Assembly (NCBI GenBank): GCA_037969115.1
Contig: JBBKWQ010000127.1
Location: forward strand, 1 to 36,106
Origin: JBBKWQ01 sp037969115
GTDB taxonomy: Bacteria; Actinomycetota; Acidimicrobiia; Acidimicrobiales; Ilumatobacteraceae
DNA: 36,106 nucleotides
Reading direction: 5' to 3'
A program made the translations under genes and the position numbers. Shown in pieces: positions 1 to 7,903 of the stretch. The stretch's first letter is position 1. Each line of letters begins with the position of its first letter. The notes beneath the pieces are model-generated. The model made no database searches and was not told where the DNA came from. It saw nothing but the letters and a program-made list of their open reading frames with translations.

Positions 1-33
1 CCTGGCGTACCCGGATTGCGCGGGTAGCCCGGA

Positions 34-900
34 TCAACCTGGTTGATCGTCGGTGAACTGCGTGCTCAGGCAGGCACCGGCACGCCCCGCCGGCGCCGGG
101 CCGAGCACGAACGCCACCACCTCTGCAAGGCGCGTCCGGCCCGAGGGCGTGAGGTGGAGTCCGTCGTCGCTGAGCACACCCCGTTCGGTCGACGACAGCG
201 TGTTCCAGTCGACCAGCGAGACCTGCGGGTAGTCCTTCGCGACATCGATCATGATCAGGTTCACCTGGGCCTGGAGGTCGCGATACTCGGTGACGTTGAA
301 CAAGACCGTCGGCCGAGGCGCCAGGCGATCGAGCATCTCGACCAGTTCAGCCCGGAACGCCTCGACCTCGCCTCGGTAGTTGTTGCCGAGCATCACGACC
401 GCCGCGTCCCAGTCGACACCGTCGTCGGGGAGCAGGCGGGCATCGAGCACCCGCGCGCCGAATTCGATGAACCGATTCTCCTCGGCGTCGATCTCGACGG
501 CCCAGCCCAGCGGTACCAGAGCGTCACACATCACCCCACCGAAACGTGACGCCGTCGAGGCCAGAATCGAGTCACCGATCATGAGGATGCGATTGTTGCG
601 CACGCGTTCGCCCACCGGCGCGGTCGGGTCCGCATTGGTCTGAGCGAACGCACCCGGCGCAAGGGTTGCAGCAGTCACTGAGGTCGCCGATGGGTCGTCC
701 GGGTCCTGCGACGCTTCCCGCCGATCGACCGATGACTGATCGGCGGACTGTGCCGACAACGGCTCGGGCAGTACACCGACCCCGCCGATCGTCCCACCCG
801 GAGCCGGAGCCGAATCGGGGAGTGATTGCGCCAGATCGCCGCACCCGGCGAAAACGGAACAAGCCGCCGCGATTGCGGCGGCTCGTTCCCACTTCTTCAT
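34..900 (-). CDS. SGNH/GDSL-hydrolase-like lipoprotein
   Basis: The 288-residue product is a secreted lipoprotein with an SGNH-hydrolase fold. Residues 1-20 form a signal peptide ending in a lipobox (V-F-A-G-C20), so it should be lipid-anchored outside the membrane. Residues 21-100 are a low-complexity Ala/Pro/Asp/Ser linker. The catalytic domain starts at about 104, with a GDS box (Ser111), a G-N-N block at 172-174 and a D-x-x-H pair (Asp246, His249). These match the nucleophile, the oxyanion Asn and the Asp/His of SGNH esterases and acyltransferases. The substrate cannot be told; cell-envelope acyl or acetyl esters are plausible. A second lipoprotein of the same design lies at 12240-13106. 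The gene runs opposite to the oxidoreductase at 1454 and just downstream of mscL. Confidence 0.75.
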   Translation of the reverse strand: MKKWERAAAIAAACSVFAGCGDLAQSLPDSAPAPGGTIGGVGVLPEPLSAQSADQSSVDRREASQDPDDPSATSVTAATLAPGAFAQTNADPTAPVGERVRNNRILMIGDSILASTASRFGGVMCDALVPLGWAVEIDAEENRFIEFGARVLDARLLPDDGVDWDAAVVMLGNNYRGEVEAFRAELVEMLDRLAPRPTVLFNVTEYRDLQAQVNLIMIDVAKDYPQVSLVDWNTLSSTERGVLSDDGLHLTPSGRTRLAEVVAFVLGPAPAGRAGACLSTQFTDDQPG

Positions 901-923
901 GTACAGAAGTATGGCGTGACAGA

Positions 924-1292
924 TCAGCGCGTCTTCAGCGAATCCCGGATCTCCGTGAGCAGGTCGACTTCGGTCGGTCCGCTGTCTTCCTCGGCCGGAG
1001 CCTGCATCTTGTTGTAGGCCTTGATCAGCATGAACAGGATGAACGCAACAGCGACGAAGCTGATCGCAGCATCGAGCACCAGCCCGATCGAGATCCGGGC
1101 ATCACCGATGTCGAAGCCGATGTTCACGAAATTCGACTCGCCGAAGATCGCCGCGATGATCGGATTGATCACGCCGACGAGTAACGCATCGACGATCTTG
1201 GCGAAGTAGAGCGCCAGGATAAAGGCGACCGCGATGGTGACGACGTCGCCCTTGTTGACGAAGTCCTTGAACTCCGCAGTCATGTTCTTCAT
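924..1292 (-). CDS. mscL: large-conductance mechanosensitive channel MscL
   Basis: The 122-residue product is MscL, a homopentameric channel that opens under membrane tension and protects against hypo-osmotic shock. It begins with the family's N-terminal amphipathic helix (M-x-x-F-K-D-F) followed by G-D-V-V-T-I-A-V-A-F in TM1. TM2 (about residues 60-85) ends in a short cytoplasmic helix carrying L-L-T-E-I-R-D, typical of the C-terminal bundle. The ATG at 1292 is preferred over upstream starts because an AGGAGAG ribosome-binding site lies 6 nt before it. The periplasmic loop is short, as in other actinobacterial MscL. It is followed on the same strand by the SGNH lipoprotein, so co-transcription is possible. 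Confidence 0.93.
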   Translation of the reverse strand: MKNMTAEFKDFVNKGDVVTIAVAFILALYFAKIVDALLVGVINPIIAAIFGESNFVNIGFDIGDARISIGLVLDAAISFVAVAFILFMLIKAYNKMQAPAEEDSGPTEVDLLTEIRDSLKTR

Positions 1293-1453
1293 TCGATTCT
1301 CTCCTCTATGTAGGTCTTGTTCCCACGCGAGTGTCCAGCTTGACATAACCGGTCAGCCCGATCGCGTACCCTCACGGACCGGGTCCGCGGCTACCGTTGC
1401 CCTTGATGTCCCTGGTCAGCACGATCGTCTCCGCCTGATCGGCATCGCGACCC

Positions 1454-2914
1454 ATGGCACAGAAGTACGACCTCGTCATCATCGGCCTCGGCTCGGGAGG
1501 AACGCTCGCCGCCGAGTTCGCTGCACAAGAGTTGGGTCTCAAGGTTGCTGCGGTCGAGCGCCAACGCATCGGCGGTGACTGCCTGTGGACGGGATGTGTT
1601 CCGTCGAAGTCGCTGATCGCGAGCGCGCGGGTCGCTCACACGGTGCGCACGGCCGCCCGCTTCGGCATCACGGCACCGGAGCCGAGCGTCGATCTCGCAG
1701 CGGTCTGGGGTCGCATCAAGACGGTCCAGGCATCCATCGCCGCCACTGACGACTCACCCGACCGGTTCAGGGACATGGGCGTCGACCTGATCTTCGGCAC
1801 CGGCCGCGTCACCGGCAGCCGCGAGGTCACCGTTCGGCTCGATCCGTCGGCCGATGACCAGTCACCCGACCGGTCCGGTAGCGACGATGTGGTGCTGTCC
1901 ACGAGATACACGTTGGTGTGTACCGGGAGCCGGCCATCCGTTCCGCCCATCGAGGGCATCGCCGAGATCGACTACCTCACCAGCGAGAACCTCTTCGAGC
2001 TCGACCGCCCGCCAGCATCACTCGTGATGATCGGCGGCGGTCCGATCGCGGTCGAGATGGCCCAGGCGCTGGTGCGACTCGGCGTGCCCACCACGGTGTT
2101 CGAGATGGCACACCGACTGCTTCCGCGCGACGAACCCGAACTCGCCGAGCGCCTGACCACCGTGTTGCGCGGCGAGGGTGTCACGATCCACCTCGACGCC
2201 ACGGTCGACTCCGTCGAGCAGGGCGGCGACGGCGTCATCGTCCGCAGCGGCCAGACGGACGCGACCGGCCATGGTCTGCTCGTCGCAGCGGGCAGGCGGG
2301 CCAACGTCGAATCACTCGGACTCGACAAGTTCGGGATCCAGGCCGATGCGGGCGGGGTTGCTGTCGACGGGCGCAGCCGTACCATCGTGCCGAGCATCTA
2401 CGTGGTCGGTGATGCCGCAGCCGAACGAGCCCGGTTCACGCATCTCGCTGCATACGACGCCGTCATGGCCGTCCGCGACATGTTCTTTCCCGGGCGCGGT
2501 CGGTCTGCCCCGTTCGTTCCGTGGTGCACGTTCACCGAACCCGAAGTTGCCCACGCCGGGCTCACAGCGGCAGCAGCCCGCGAGAAGTTCGGGAGCCGCT
2601 CGGTGACGGTGCATCGGCACGAGCTCGCCCACAACGATCGGGCGCGAGCCGACGGCACGACCGAGGGCGCGATCATGGTGATCACCGCCAAGGACCGCAT
2701 CGTCGGCGCGCATGCCCTCGCTCCGAACGCCGGCGAACTCATTCACGAGCTCGCGCTGGCCGTTCGATTCGAACTCAAGCTCAGCGACCTCGCCGACCTG
2801 GTGCACATCTACCCCACCCTGTCGACCGGCATCAGCCAACTCGTCGCAGAGCAGTCGTTCAAGACCGGCCGAAAGTATCGTGCCCTCACCAAGCTCAGCC
2901 GATGGCTGGGCTAG
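1454..2914 (+). CDS. FAD-dependent pyridine nucleotide-disulfide oxidoreductase (MerA/Lpd-like)
   Basis: This 486-residue protein belongs to the class I flavoprotein disulfide reductases (dihydrolipoamide dehydrogenase, mercuric reductase). An N-terminal FAD dinucleotide fold has GLGSGG at 11-16. The redox disulfide is Cys43/Cys48 in G-D-C-L-W-T-G-C-V-P-S-K. A second nucleotide fold (I-G-G-G-P-I-A) binds NAD(P)H, a V-G-D-A motif precedes the dimerisation domain, and the C-terminus holds H-I-Y-P-T. In dihydrolipoamide dehydrogenase the interface motif is H-x-H-P-T-x-x-E; here Tyr453 and a Thr replace the second His and the Glu, so lipoamide is an unlikely substrate. MerA-specific C-terminal cysteines and a heavy-metal domain are absent. 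I infer a general disulfide or quinone-type reductase. Its end overlaps the convergent MFS gene by 20 bp. Confidence 0.85.
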   Translation: MAQKYDLVIIGLGSGGTLAAEFAAQELGLKVAAVERQRIGGDCLWTGCVPSKSLIASARVAHTVRTAARFGITAPEPSVDLAAVWGRIKTVQASIAATDDSPDRFRDMGVDLIFGTGRVTGSREVTVRLDPSADDQSPDRSGSDDVVLSTRYTLVCTGSRPSVPPIEGIAEIDYLTSENLFELDRPPASLVMIGGGPIAVEMAQALVRLGVPTTVFEMAHRLLPRDEPELAERLTTVLRGEGVTIHLDATVDSVEQGGDGVIVRSGQTDATGHGLLVAAGRRANVESLGLDKFGIQADAGGVAVDGRSRTIVPSIYVVGDAAAERARFTHLAAYDAVMAVRDMFFPGRGRSAPFVPWCTFTEPEVAHAGLTAAAAREKFGSRSVTVHRHELAHNDRARADGTTEGAIMVITAKDRIVGAHALAPNAGELIHELALAVRFELKLSDLADLVHIYPTLSTGISQLVAEQSFKTGRKYRALTKLSRWLG

Positions 2915-4145
2915 CGGCGGCCTGAGGTTCGAGTTCGTCGAACGTGTCGATACGTCGCAGCGAGGGGAAGGCCACGGCGAATGCACCCGCGATCGCGATG
3001 GTGGCGACGCCACCGCCGGCGACAGCCCACGTCACTCCCAAATAGCGCGCGGCAAGACCACTCTCGAATGCTCCCAGCTCGTTCGACGCACCGATGAAGA
3101 CCCCTTCGACGGCAGTGACCCGGCCCAGCTGGTCGTTGGGGGTCACGAGCGGCACGAGCGAGCCGCGGATGAACATCGACACCATGTCGGCACCCGCCAG
3201 CACGACGAGTGCGAGGAATGCCACGGTGTAGCTCCGAGTCATGCCGAACACGACGGTCGCGGCACCGAACACGGTCACCGCTACCAGCAGCGTCGGACCG
3301 ACTCGGCGACGGACCGGACGAGCAGCGAGCCAGACAGCCATGGCGGCGGCACCGATGCCCGGGGCGGCGCGCAACCATCCGTACGCGATGTCACCGACCT
3401 GCAATCGATCGGCGGCAATGACCGGGATGAGCGCGACCGCTCCGCCGAACAGCACTGCGAAAAGGTCGAGGCCGATCGACGCCAGCACGATCGGCGTCCG
3501 TCGAACAAACTGCAACCCTTCGAGTGCCTTCGACAAGGTCGGGCGATCGGTCATCGGCGTGGGTTCGTGGACATACTCGATCAGGAGCACCGGCACGATC
3601 GAGCCGACGAAGAGCATCGTCGCGACCCCGTAGGCGAGATCGGCACCGACGCTGTAGAGGAATCCGCCGAGCGCCGGACCGACGATTGCCGAAGCGGTGA
3701 ACGTCGCTGTCCAGAGTGCGATCACCTGCGGAAACATCCCTGTCGGCGAGATCAACGGCGGAATCGCACGCCGTGACGGCCCCACCATCGCGTCGGCGGT
3801 TCCGAACGCGAACGAGATCACGTAGATCGGCAGCATCTGGCCACTGTGGGACCGCGTGTACACGATCAGAGCGACGGCACACAACACACGGCCCATGACG
3901 AACAGCGCCGTGACCCGTCGGCGGTCGAACCGGTCGGCCACATATCCGCTGACGAGTACGAGAAGCACTGCCGGGATGAACTGCGCAAGGCCGATCAGCC
4001 CGATCGCGAGTTCATCACCCGTGATGTCGTACGCCTGCTTGAACAACACCGTGATGAGCAGGTTCATGCCGATCGACGCGAGCGCCGTCGACAGGAGGTA
4101 TCGACGGATCGCCGGGTACCTGAGCGCCTCTCGTGCCGTCGCCAC
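2895..4145 (-). CDS. MFS transporter (EntS/MFS_3-like exporter)
   Basis: A hydrophobic protein of about 416 residues with roughly twelve membrane segments, typical of the major facilitator superfamily. After TM2 it carries the motif-A-like stretch G-Y-V-A-D-R-F-D-R-R-R. A-F-G-T-A-D-A-M-V-G-P-S-R-R-A-I-P sits at TM4, a pattern seen in EntS-type and related MFS_3 drug or siderophore exporters. The substrate is unknown. The frame is open up to a TTG at 4166, but I favour the GTG at 4145: a TACGGT -10-like box lies 6 nt before it, matching the leaderless starts elsewhere in the window, and the protein then begins directly before R-Y-P-A-I-R-R-Y-L. The 3' end overlaps the convergent oxidoreductase gene. 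Confidence 0.85.
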   Translation of the reverse strand: MATAREALRYPAIRRYLLSTALASIGMNLLITVLFKQAYDITGDELAIGLIGLAQFIPAVLLVLVSGYVADRFDRRRVTALFVMGRVLCAVALIVYTRSHSGQMLPIYVISFAFGTADAMVGPSRRAIPPLISPTGMFPQVIALWTATFTASAIVGPALGGFLYSVGADLAYGVATMLFVGSIVPVLLIEYVHEPTPMTDRPTLSKALEGLQFVRRTPIVLASIGLDLFAVLFGGAVALIPVIAADRLQVGDIAYGWLRAAPGIGAAAMAVWLAARPVRRRVGPTLLVAVTVFGAATVVFGMTRSYTVAFLALVVLAGADMVSMFIRGSLVPLVTPNDQLGRVTAVEGVFIGASNELGAFESGLAARYLGVTWAVAGGGVATIAIAGAFAVAFPSLRRIDTFDELEPQAAASPAIG

Positions 4146-4247
4146 GGCGGCACCGTAGCGAAGCAACGACGCGACTCGTCAGCCGGTTCCACGGCAGGCG
4201 TCGTACTCGACTGATTCGACGACGAAGGGAACTGCTAACAACACTGC

Positions 4248-5675
4248 ATGGGATCCCTCGCTGATGACACCCGCTGGATGGACGCCACCGATCAGGCTGC
4301 GCTCGTGCGATCCGGCGAGGCCACTGCGTTCGAGCTCGCTGAGGCGGCGATCGAGCGGATCGAGGCATTCGACGGACCGATCAATGCCGTGATCATGAAG
4401 TGGTACGACCACGCGAGAGACCTGGCGGCTGCCGACGAGTTGCCGGACGGCCCGTTCCGCGGTGTTCCGTTTCTCTTGAAGGACCTCTGGGCGCACTACG
4501 AGGGCCAGGCGCTCACTAACGGCAACGTCGCACTGCGTGACGTCAAACCGGTCTCGACTGCCGACACCACGCTCGTTTCCCGATTCCGCGGAGCCGGACT
4601 CGTCACACTCGGACGTACGAACAGCCCTGAACTCGGCAGCCTGCCCGTGACCGAACCGATCGCGTACGGACCGACGCGCAACCCGTGGGACACGGATCGC
4701 GTCCCCGGCGGGTCCAGCGGTGGAGCAGCCGCCGCAGTCGCTGCCGGCCTCGTGCCCATCGCCCATGCGTCCGACGGGGGCGGTTCGATCCGCATCCCTG
4801 CGGCGTGTTGTGGTCTCGTCGGACTCAAGCCGTCGCAGGGACGGATCACGACGGGACCACATCGAGCCGAATCGGGTCTGAGTGTCGAACTCTGCGTGAG
4901 CCGCACTGTCCGCGACACTGCGCGGCTACTGGATGCAGTGCACGGACCGGGCGTCGGTGACAGCGTGATCGCCCCTCCGCCGTCGCGGCCGTACGCCGAC
5001 GAGATCAGTGCCGACGCGGGCGAGCTCCGGATCGGGCTGCTCGACACCCATCCCAGTGGTCAACCCGTTCACGCCGACTGCGTCGCTGCAGTTCGCGATG
5101 CCGCAACCAAGCTCGAGGCCCTCGGCCACCAAGTCGAGCACGGCTTCCCATCGGCCTTGTCCGACGCATCGTTCACGAGCCGTTTCATGGCCATGTGGGC
5201 CACGAACATGGCCATCGGCATCGACATCTTCGGCGCCACGATCGGCCGCGAGCTCACCGCCGCCGACGTCGAACCGGTGAACTGGGCACAGGCGCAGTTC
5301 GCCAAACAGGTGTCGGGCGTCGAGTTCGCCGAGGCACTCGCGGCCACGGCCGAATTCCGTCGCGCCGTGCAGGGTTGGTGGACCGACGGATGGGACCTCC
5401 TTCTCACACCGACACTCGGCGAGCCCCCGGTATTCATCGGCGAACACGATGCCCAGCCAGGAGACCCGATGTCGGGCATGCGTCGAGCGGCACGGTTCGT
5501 GCCGTTCACGCCGGCGTTCAACGTGAGCGGCCAGCCGGCGATCAACGTCCCACTGTCGCGAAACGCGGACGGCCTCCCCATCGGGGTTCAGCTCGTCGCC
5601 GCGTACGGTCGTGAGGACGTGCTCATCCGTGTCGCCAGCCAGCTCGAGGCAGCACACCCCTGGCCGCACCTGTAG
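4248..5675 (+). CDS. amidase, amidase-signature family
   Basis: This 475-residue enzyme has the amidase-signature fold and should hydrolyse a carboxamide to acid and ammonia. The Ser-cisSer-Lys triad is complete: Lys78 in F-L-L-K-D-L, Ser156 in G-G-S-S-G-G, and nucleophile Ser180 in D-G-G-G-S-I-R-I-P-A. The 24-residue gap between the two serines matches fatty-acid amide hydrolase. It stands alone, with no gatB or gatC beside it, so it is not the GatA subunit of the tRNA amidotransferase; a small-molecule or fatty/aryl amide is more likely, and the exact substrate is unknown. The ATG start is supported by TAACAA 6 nt upstream, consistent with a leaderless transcript. It converges on the SDR gene that follows. 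Confidence 0.88.
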   Translation: MGSLADDTRWMDATDQAALVRSGEATAFELAEAAIERIEAFDGPINAVIMKWYDHARDLAAADELPDGPFRGVPFLLKDLWAHYEGQALTNGNVALRDVKPVSTADTTLVSRFRGAGLVTLGRTNSPELGSLPVTEPIAYGPTRNPWDTDRVPGGSSGGAAAAVAAGLVPIAHASDGGGSIRIPAACCGLVGLKPSQGRITTGPHRAESGLSVELCVSRTVRDTARLLDAVHGPGVGDSVIAPPPSRPYADEISADAGELRIGLLDTHPSGQPVHADCVAAVRDAATKLEALGHQVEHGFPSALSDASFTSRFMAMWATNMAIGIDIFGATIGRELTAADVEPVNWAQAQFAKQVSGVEFAEALAATAEFRRAVQGWWTDGWDLLLTPTLGEPPVFIGEHDAQPGDPMSGMRRAARFVPFTPAFNVSGQPAINVPLSRNADGLPIGVQLVAAYGREDVLIRVASQLEAAHPWPHL

Positions 5676-5694
5676 GTCGTCACGGTCTCCGGGC

Positions 5695-6507
5695 TCAGCG
5701 AGCGGTCCAGCCACCGTCGACGAGCAGGCTGTGACCGGTGATGAAGGAGCCGGCAGCGCTCGCGAGCAGCAGAACCGCCCCGTCGAGCTCGTGCACCTCG
5801 CCCATTCTCGGGATTCCCGAGTACCGCTCGATGTAGTGCTGCGAGTCCTCCGACTGCATGTCGGCCGTCATCTCTGACGGGAACCAACCCGGGCACAACG
5901 CATTGACGCGAACGCCCTTGCGCGCCCACTGGATCGCGAGTTCACGTGTGAGGTTCACCACCGCTCCCTTGCTCGCGCAGTAGTTCGCCTGCTTGACGGG
6001 GGTCGCCGCCACATGCCCGAGCATCGACGCGACGTTGATGATCGAGCCGCCGCCGCGCGAGATCATCGACGGCGCGCACAACTTCGACAGATGCCAGACT
6101 GCGGTGACGTTGATCTCCATCGACTCGCGGAACGTCTCGATCGACTCGTCCTCGACCCGCACGACCGTGGCGATTCCGGCATTGTTCACGAGCACATCGA
6201 CACCACCACATCGCTCGATCACCTCCCGAACCAGTCGCTCGCGCTGATCGGAGTCCGACACGTCGGCGGGCAACGCAATCGCGCCCGGCAACGCATCCAC
6301 GAGCGCATCGAGCCGCTCGACTCGACGCGCCGTGGCCACCACTGTGGCACCGACAGCGTGAAACACCCGCGCCATTCGCTCACCGAGCCCCGACGATGCG
6401 CCCGTGACCACCACGACCTTGCCGTCGAGGCGGAACAGACCCAGCGGATCGATCGTGCGATCGTCGGCTCCACCGCGAACAGCGGACTCGTCACTTGCAC
6501 CAAACAT
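5695..6507 (-). CDS. SDR-family oxidoreductase
   Basis: A 270-residue classical short-chain dehydrogenase/reductase. The cofactor loop is T-G-A-S-S-G-L-G at about 35-42, N-N-A-G lies at 108-111, and the catalytic residues are Ser161, Tyr176 and Lys180 (Y-C-A-S-K). Two arginines directly after the second strand (A-T-A-R-R) suggest NADP(H) rather than NAD(H). It probably oxidises an alcohol or reduces a ketone; the substrate cannot be inferred. The first 25 or so residues precede the Rossmann fold, so a shorter start is possible. The gene is divergent from a small membrane-protein gene at 6602. Confidence 0.88.
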   Translation of the reverse strand: MFGASDESAVRGGADDRTIDPLGLFRLDGKVVVVTGASSGLGERMARVFHAVGATVVATARRVERLDALVDALPGAIALPADVSDSDQRERLVREVIERCGGVDVLVNNAGIATVVRVEDESIETFRESMEINVTAVWHLSKLCAPSMISRGGGSIINVASMLGHVAATPVKQANYCASKGAVVNLTRELAIQWARKGVRVNALCPGWFPSEMTADMQSEDSQHYIERYSGIPRMGEVHELDGAVLLLASAAGSFITGHSLLVDGGWTAR

Positions 6508-6601
6508 GACAAAAGGATGACGGAATGTCCGAATCGGTCACGAATCGTGCTCGGCGTGCCGAAGAAGTGTACGGAAGCACGACGAGGGGACTCTGCAGAC
6601 C

Positions 6602-6850
6602 ATGGACACGGACAACGATCTTTCACGAGCCAGCTGGAACGCCGCGGTGAAGCTCGCAGCAGTGATCAGCGGCGTGTCGGCCGCGGTAGCAATGACGCTG
6701 ACCACACTCGGTGGGATATCCGACTCGGCGCTCGTACTGAGCGTGATCGTCGTCGGTTTCGTCGCGAGTTGGGTGCAGACCGAACGGATCTACCGCAGTC
6801 AGATCGGTCGCGAGGCCACGCTCTTCGCAGGTCGCAGCCACAACGTCTGA
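6602..6850 (+). CDS. small predicted membrane protein, unknown function
   Basis: An 82-residue protein of no family I recognise. Two hydrophobic segments are visible, at about residues 15-38 and 43-60, separated by a short polar turn (G-G-I-S-D). A charged C-terminal tail (Q-T-E-R-I-Y-R-S-Q-I-G-R-E) should face the cytoplasm if the N-terminus does too. A GAGGGGA ribosome-binding site about 11 nt before the ATG, and the GC-rich third codon positions, support it being a real gene. It fills the gap between the divergent SDR gene and the LLM oxidoreductase. Confidence 0.55.
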   Translation: MDTDNDLSRASWNAAVKLAAVISGVSAAVAMTLTTLGGISDSALVLSVIVVGFVASWVQTERIYRSQIGREATLFAGRSHNV

Positions 6851-6961
6851 CACAACTGCTGCCGACCCGACTGCCTGCCGACCGGACATCGTGCTGACCC
6901 GCCGTTCCTGAGCGCTATACGCGGATCGTCGCGCCCATGGGCCGCGTGATAACACAACGAC

Positions 6962-7876
6962 GTGGAGTCGGCCGAGCAGATGAAGGTACGGATCGGATAC
7001 GGCTTGGGTACACGCACGACCTTGCACGACGAACGATTCGGGGTCGTGGTCGACGAGTTGGAACGCCACCGATTCGACAGCCTCTGGTTGTCGGAGCGCA
7101 TCAACGGGCCGGCACCCGACCCTCTGGTCGCGATGGCTTACGGTGCGGGCCGAACCGAACACCTCAAGTTCGGCATGAGCGTGATGGTGCTACCCGGCCG
7201 AAACCCGGTCGTGCTCGCCAAGCAGTTGGCCAGTCTGGCGACGCTCTCCGGCGGGCGTCTGCTTCCCGCCTTCGGATTGGGCGCGGTCGACCCCCGCGAG
7301 CAGCAGGCGTTCGGCGTCGAGCGAGGCGAACGGGCGGCGTGGTTCGACGAATCGATCGACGTCATGCGGAAATGCTGGTCGGGTGAGACGGTCGTCCACT
7401 CCGGCGAGCGCTATCACTACGACTCGGTACGGGTGCGCCCGGTTCCCCGAAGGATGGACGTCTGGCTGGGCGGCATCGCGCCGAGCGAGCTCAAGCGGGT
7501 CGGACGACTCGCCGATGGCTGGCTGCCTTCGTTCGTCACTCCTGCAGACGCAGCTGCCGGGCGGACGGTGATCGAGCGGGTGTGCGCCGAGCACGACCGC
7601 GAGATCGAGCACGACCATTACGGTGTGCTCATCCCGTACTCGCTCACCGAACCGCCGGCCGAGCTCTTGGCCCAGTTCGCGAGACGACGGCCCGATGTCG
7701 ATCCAGTCGACCTGGTGCCGACATCGTGGGAGTCGCTGGTCACACTGATCAAGCAGTTCGTCGACGTCGGCACATCGAAGTTCGTGGTGCTACCCGTGAC
7801 CGAACCCTCGACGCAAACGGAGTGGGTCGACCACCTCGATGCAGCCGCAGCACATCTGCTCCCTCTGGAGAACTGA
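6962..7876 (+). CDS. LLM-class (luciferase-like, probably F420-dependent) oxidoreductase
   Basis: This protein of about 304 residues has the bacterial luciferase-like TIM-barrel fold. Visible family blocks are F-D-S-L-W-L-S-E-R near residue 40, the L-P-G-R-N-P-V-V-L-A-K-Q-L-A-S-L segment, and the downstream S-G-G-R-L-L-P-A-F-G-L-G motif. In actinobacteria most relatives use reduced coenzyme F420, though FMN-dependent members exist, so the cofactor is an inference. The start is the GTG at 6962, which has TAACAC 6 nt upstream as expected for a leaderless start; an ATG at 6980 is the alternative and would begin M-K-V-R-I-G-Y. The gene converges on acetoacetyl-CoA synthetase. Confidence 0.85.
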   Translation: MESAEQMKVRIGYGLGTRTTLHDERFGVVVDELERHRFDSLWLSERINGPAPDPLVAMAYGAGRTEHLKFGMSVMVLPGRNPVVLAKQLASLATLSGGRLLPAFGLGAVDPREQQAFGVERGERAAWFDESIDVMRKCWSGETVVHSGERYHYDSVRVRPVPRRMDVWLGGIAPSELKRVGRLADGWLPSFVTPADAAAGRTVIERVCAEHDREIEHDHYGVLIPYSLTEPPAELLAQFARRRPDVDPVDLVPTSWESLVTLIKQFVDVGTSKFVVLPVTEPSTQTEWVDHLDAAAAHLLPLEN

Positions 7877-7903
7877 GCCGGCGGCTGCACCCGTCAGCGC
7901 CGC

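Noticed and set aside
4248..5675. GatA subunit of the Glu-tRNA amidotransferase
   Set aside because: It has amidase-signature residues, but no gatB or gatC nearby, and the genome has GlnRS; it is better called a general amidase.
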